NCBI GenBank assembly: GCA_034436155.1
Contig: DAOTVP010000011.1
Coordinates: 9,581 to 73,580 of the forward strand
Length of the DNA: 64,000 nucleotides
From: GCA-2794515 sp034436155
GTDB taxonomy: Bacteria; Chloroflexota; Anaerolineae; Aggregatilineales; Phototrophicaceae
Reading direction: 5' to 3'
The notes beneath the pieces are model-generated. The model made no database searches, had not been told where the DNA came from, and worked only from the letters and a program-made list of their open reading frames with translations. Numbering within the stretch: position 1 is the stretch's first letter; each line of letters opens with the position of its first letter. Of this stretch, positions 62,976 through 64,000 are shown piece after piece. Position numbers and translations under genes: made by a program.

Positions 62976-63788
62976 ATGACCGCGAAAGCACATCCCAATC
63001 AACGCAAAGTAATCCGTTCTGTGGCACTCCCCGCCGAGCATGGCGGTTGGGGATTTTTGATAGAGCCGATTTTATTGGGTTTGTTGACGGCATTTTCGCT
63101 AGGCGGATTGTTGCTATCCATCAGCGCGTTTGGCGTGTTTTTGCTCCATCAACCGCTAAAAATCGTCATCAAAGACCGTCTGAAGGGCAACCGTCCCCCG
63201 CGCACGATTTTGGCGGAACGCTTCGCGCTGGGATATGGCGCGTTGGGGATTATCCCATTTGTGATAGTATTCATCAGCGTAGCGGATAAGACCTATTTAT
63301 TCCCGTTGGTGATGGCGCTCCCGTTTGCGTTGGTGCAATTGTGGTACGATGCCAAAAATCAGAGCCGAAAATTGCTCCCAGAGCTATGTGGGGCGGTGGC
63401 GTTGGGCGCGATTGCGCCGATAATTGCCTTGTTGGGCGGTTGGGCGATGCTCCCCGCGTTAATCCTGTGGCTGTTTTTATTGGGTCGGATTATCCCGTCT
63501 ATTTTATATGTACGGGCGCGGTTGCGCTTGGAACGCGGGAACGATATTCAGCGCGGGGCGGTTTGGGCGGTGCATATCGGCGCGTTGGTGATGGTGCTGG
63601 CGTTTGCGATTGCGCGTGCCATGCCCTATTTGGGCGCGTTGGCGATGGTTATTCTGCTAGGGCGGGCGTTCATTGGGTTGTCGGATTATCGCAAACCGCG
63701 CCGAGCGCCGATGATTGGCTTTCAGGAATTGGGGTATGGTTTTCTGACGGCGTTTTTAGGTGCGTTGGGCTATCGCTTGGGGTTGTGA
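62976..63788 (+). CDS. YwiC-like membrane protein
   Basis: 270 residues from the ATG at 62976 (GAAGGA upstream). About eight helices. Early LPAEHGGWGFLIEPILLGLL and LHQPLKIVIKDRLKGNRPPRT segments are hallmarks of the YwiC family. Function unknown; in some bacteria it sits near anaerobic respiration genes, which is not the case here. Confidence 0.88.
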   Translation: MTAKAHPNQRKVIRSVALPAEHGGWGFLIEPILLGLLTAFSLGGLLLSISAFGVFLLHQPLKIVIKDRLKGNRPPRTILAERFALGYGALGIIPFVIVFISVADKTYLFPLVMALPFALVQLWYDAKNQSRKLLPELCGAVALGAIAPIIALLGGWAMLPALILWLFLLGRIIPSILYVRARLRLERGNDIQRGAVWAVHIGALVMVLAFAIARAMPYLGALAMVILLGRAFIGLSDYRKPRRAPMIGFQELGYGFLTAFLGALGYRLGL

Positions 63789-63804
63789 GGATAATCCAAA
63801 ATAG

Positions 63805-63889
63805 GGACGCGCAGAAGCGCGTCCGTAATTCTTTTGTTCGTAAATATGCCATTTTAGCGTTATAGGGCGGATATACGCACCCGAAGGTG
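63805..63889. repeat. Type C palindrome and a truncated type A palindrome
   Basis: 63805-63824: GGACGCGC, AGAA loop, GCGCGTCC, CGTA-like GTA tail. 63865-63889: GGGCGGATATACGCACC, CGAA, GGTG, then the sequence departs from the family where CTAATCCGCCC is expected. The break coincides with the start of the IS-like sequence. Confidence 0.8.
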
Positions 63890-64000
63890 TATTGTTCACT
63901 GACATCGTGAACAGGGGGTGTTCAGAGACATCGTGACTAATACAAACTTGCGATATACTTATCTCCAACTAAAAAGAAACGGGAGGAGGTCATTTGTGAA
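63890..64000 (+). mobile_element. Left end of an insertion-sequence-like element with start of its first gene
   Basis: Two imperfect direct repeats, TGTTCACTGACATCGTGAAC (63893-63912) and TGTTCAGAGACATCGTGACT (63919-63938), 26 bp apart; the first is also a hairpin (GTTCAC/GTGAAC). A TATACT hexamer follows, then a strong ribosome site (GGGAGGAGGT, about 63981-63990) and a GTG start at 63996 reaching the window edge. This layout is typical of the left end of an IS with transposase binding sites. The transposase itself is outside the window, so the family is not known. Confidence 0.6.

Noticed and set aside
62788..63093. 101-residue minus-strand open frame overlapping tsaE and the YwiC-like gene
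   Set aside because: It is antisense to the start of the YwiC-like gene and includes a palindrome; no protein-like pattern.
20727..63889. CRISPR array
   Set aside because: The palindromes are scattered, variable, and not separated by regular unique spacers; no cas genes are present.
1..64000. tRNA or rRNA genes
   Set aside because: No cloverleaf with conserved TTC and CCA-end features and no rRNA-like blocks were recognised by eye; a tRNAscan run would settle this.

Overview
The window looks like a chromosomal segment of a Chloroflexota bacterium (probably an Anaerolineae-type lineage). This is inferred from gene content, not from a marker gene: a coxB-coxA-coxC cluster whose CoxB carries a fused cytochrome c, a transaldolase/glucose-6-phosphate isomerase fusion, a homocysteine methyltransferase/methylene-THF reductase fusion, a YwiC-like protein, DUF4342 and V4R/roadblock genes. 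GC content is close to half. No rRNA, tRNA, CRISPR array or prophage is visible. Most of the window is ordinary housekeeping and metabolic DNA with short intergenic gaps.

Layout. 1-4.0 kb: cytochrome oxidase genes on the minus strand. 4.1-7.4 kb: DNA methyltransferase, galT, galK. 7.4-12.0 kb (minus): GH99-like protein, membrane glycosyltransferase, FGGY sugar kinase. 12.1-15.6 kb: PotD-like lipoprotein, histidine kinase, response regulator. 15.6-20.6 kb: YhhN, a cytochrome P450 with a divergent TetR gene, and a GH2 glycosidase. 21.0-23.9 kb: tal-pgi. 24.1-26.8 kb: TetR/oxidoreductase pair with operators in the promoter, then cysteine synthase behind a long structured leader. 27.0-29.6 kb: VapBC-type pair with a frameshifted toxin, then the HcyS-MTHFR fusion. 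30.4-36.5 kb: secreted VIT/VWA protein, a PD-(D/E)xK-like nuclease, a CoaE-GNAT fusion, an MFS transporter. 36.7-40.2 kb: MacB/FtsX-type ABC exporter. 40.4-43 kb: DHFR-like gene and a broken membrane-protein gene. 43-50 kb: ftsH, a roadblock/V4R/response-regulator module, GNAT, R3H-AAA ATPase. 50.2-54.7 kb: tmk, FmdB, rhomboid, nitroreductase, CoA-transferase. 54.9-59.6 kb: peptide-type ABC genes and a metallophosphoesterase. 59.7-63.8 kb: DUF4342, sulfurtransferase, rimI, tsaB, tsaE, YwiC. The right edge enters an insertion-sequence-like element.

Two signals stand out. First, about 30 short palindromes are scattered between genes. They fall into at least three related types, share a GTACA-like tail, and often sit as inverted doublets 12-40 bp apart. 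Their stems differ in sequence but stay self-complementary, as in REPIN elements. Copies of these palindromes have also entered coding DNA: one lies in the signal-peptide region of the GH99-like gene, and a pair interrupts a membrane-protein gene. Second, the family-5 solute-binding protein at 54.9-56.5 kb reads as a circular permutation: the block that normally begins the mature protein is at its C-terminus.

Other points of interest: an attenuator-like leader before cysteine synthase, a roughly 110-residue insertion inside the CuA domain of CoxB, and a substrate-binding protein translationally coupled to a histidine kinase instead of to a transporter.
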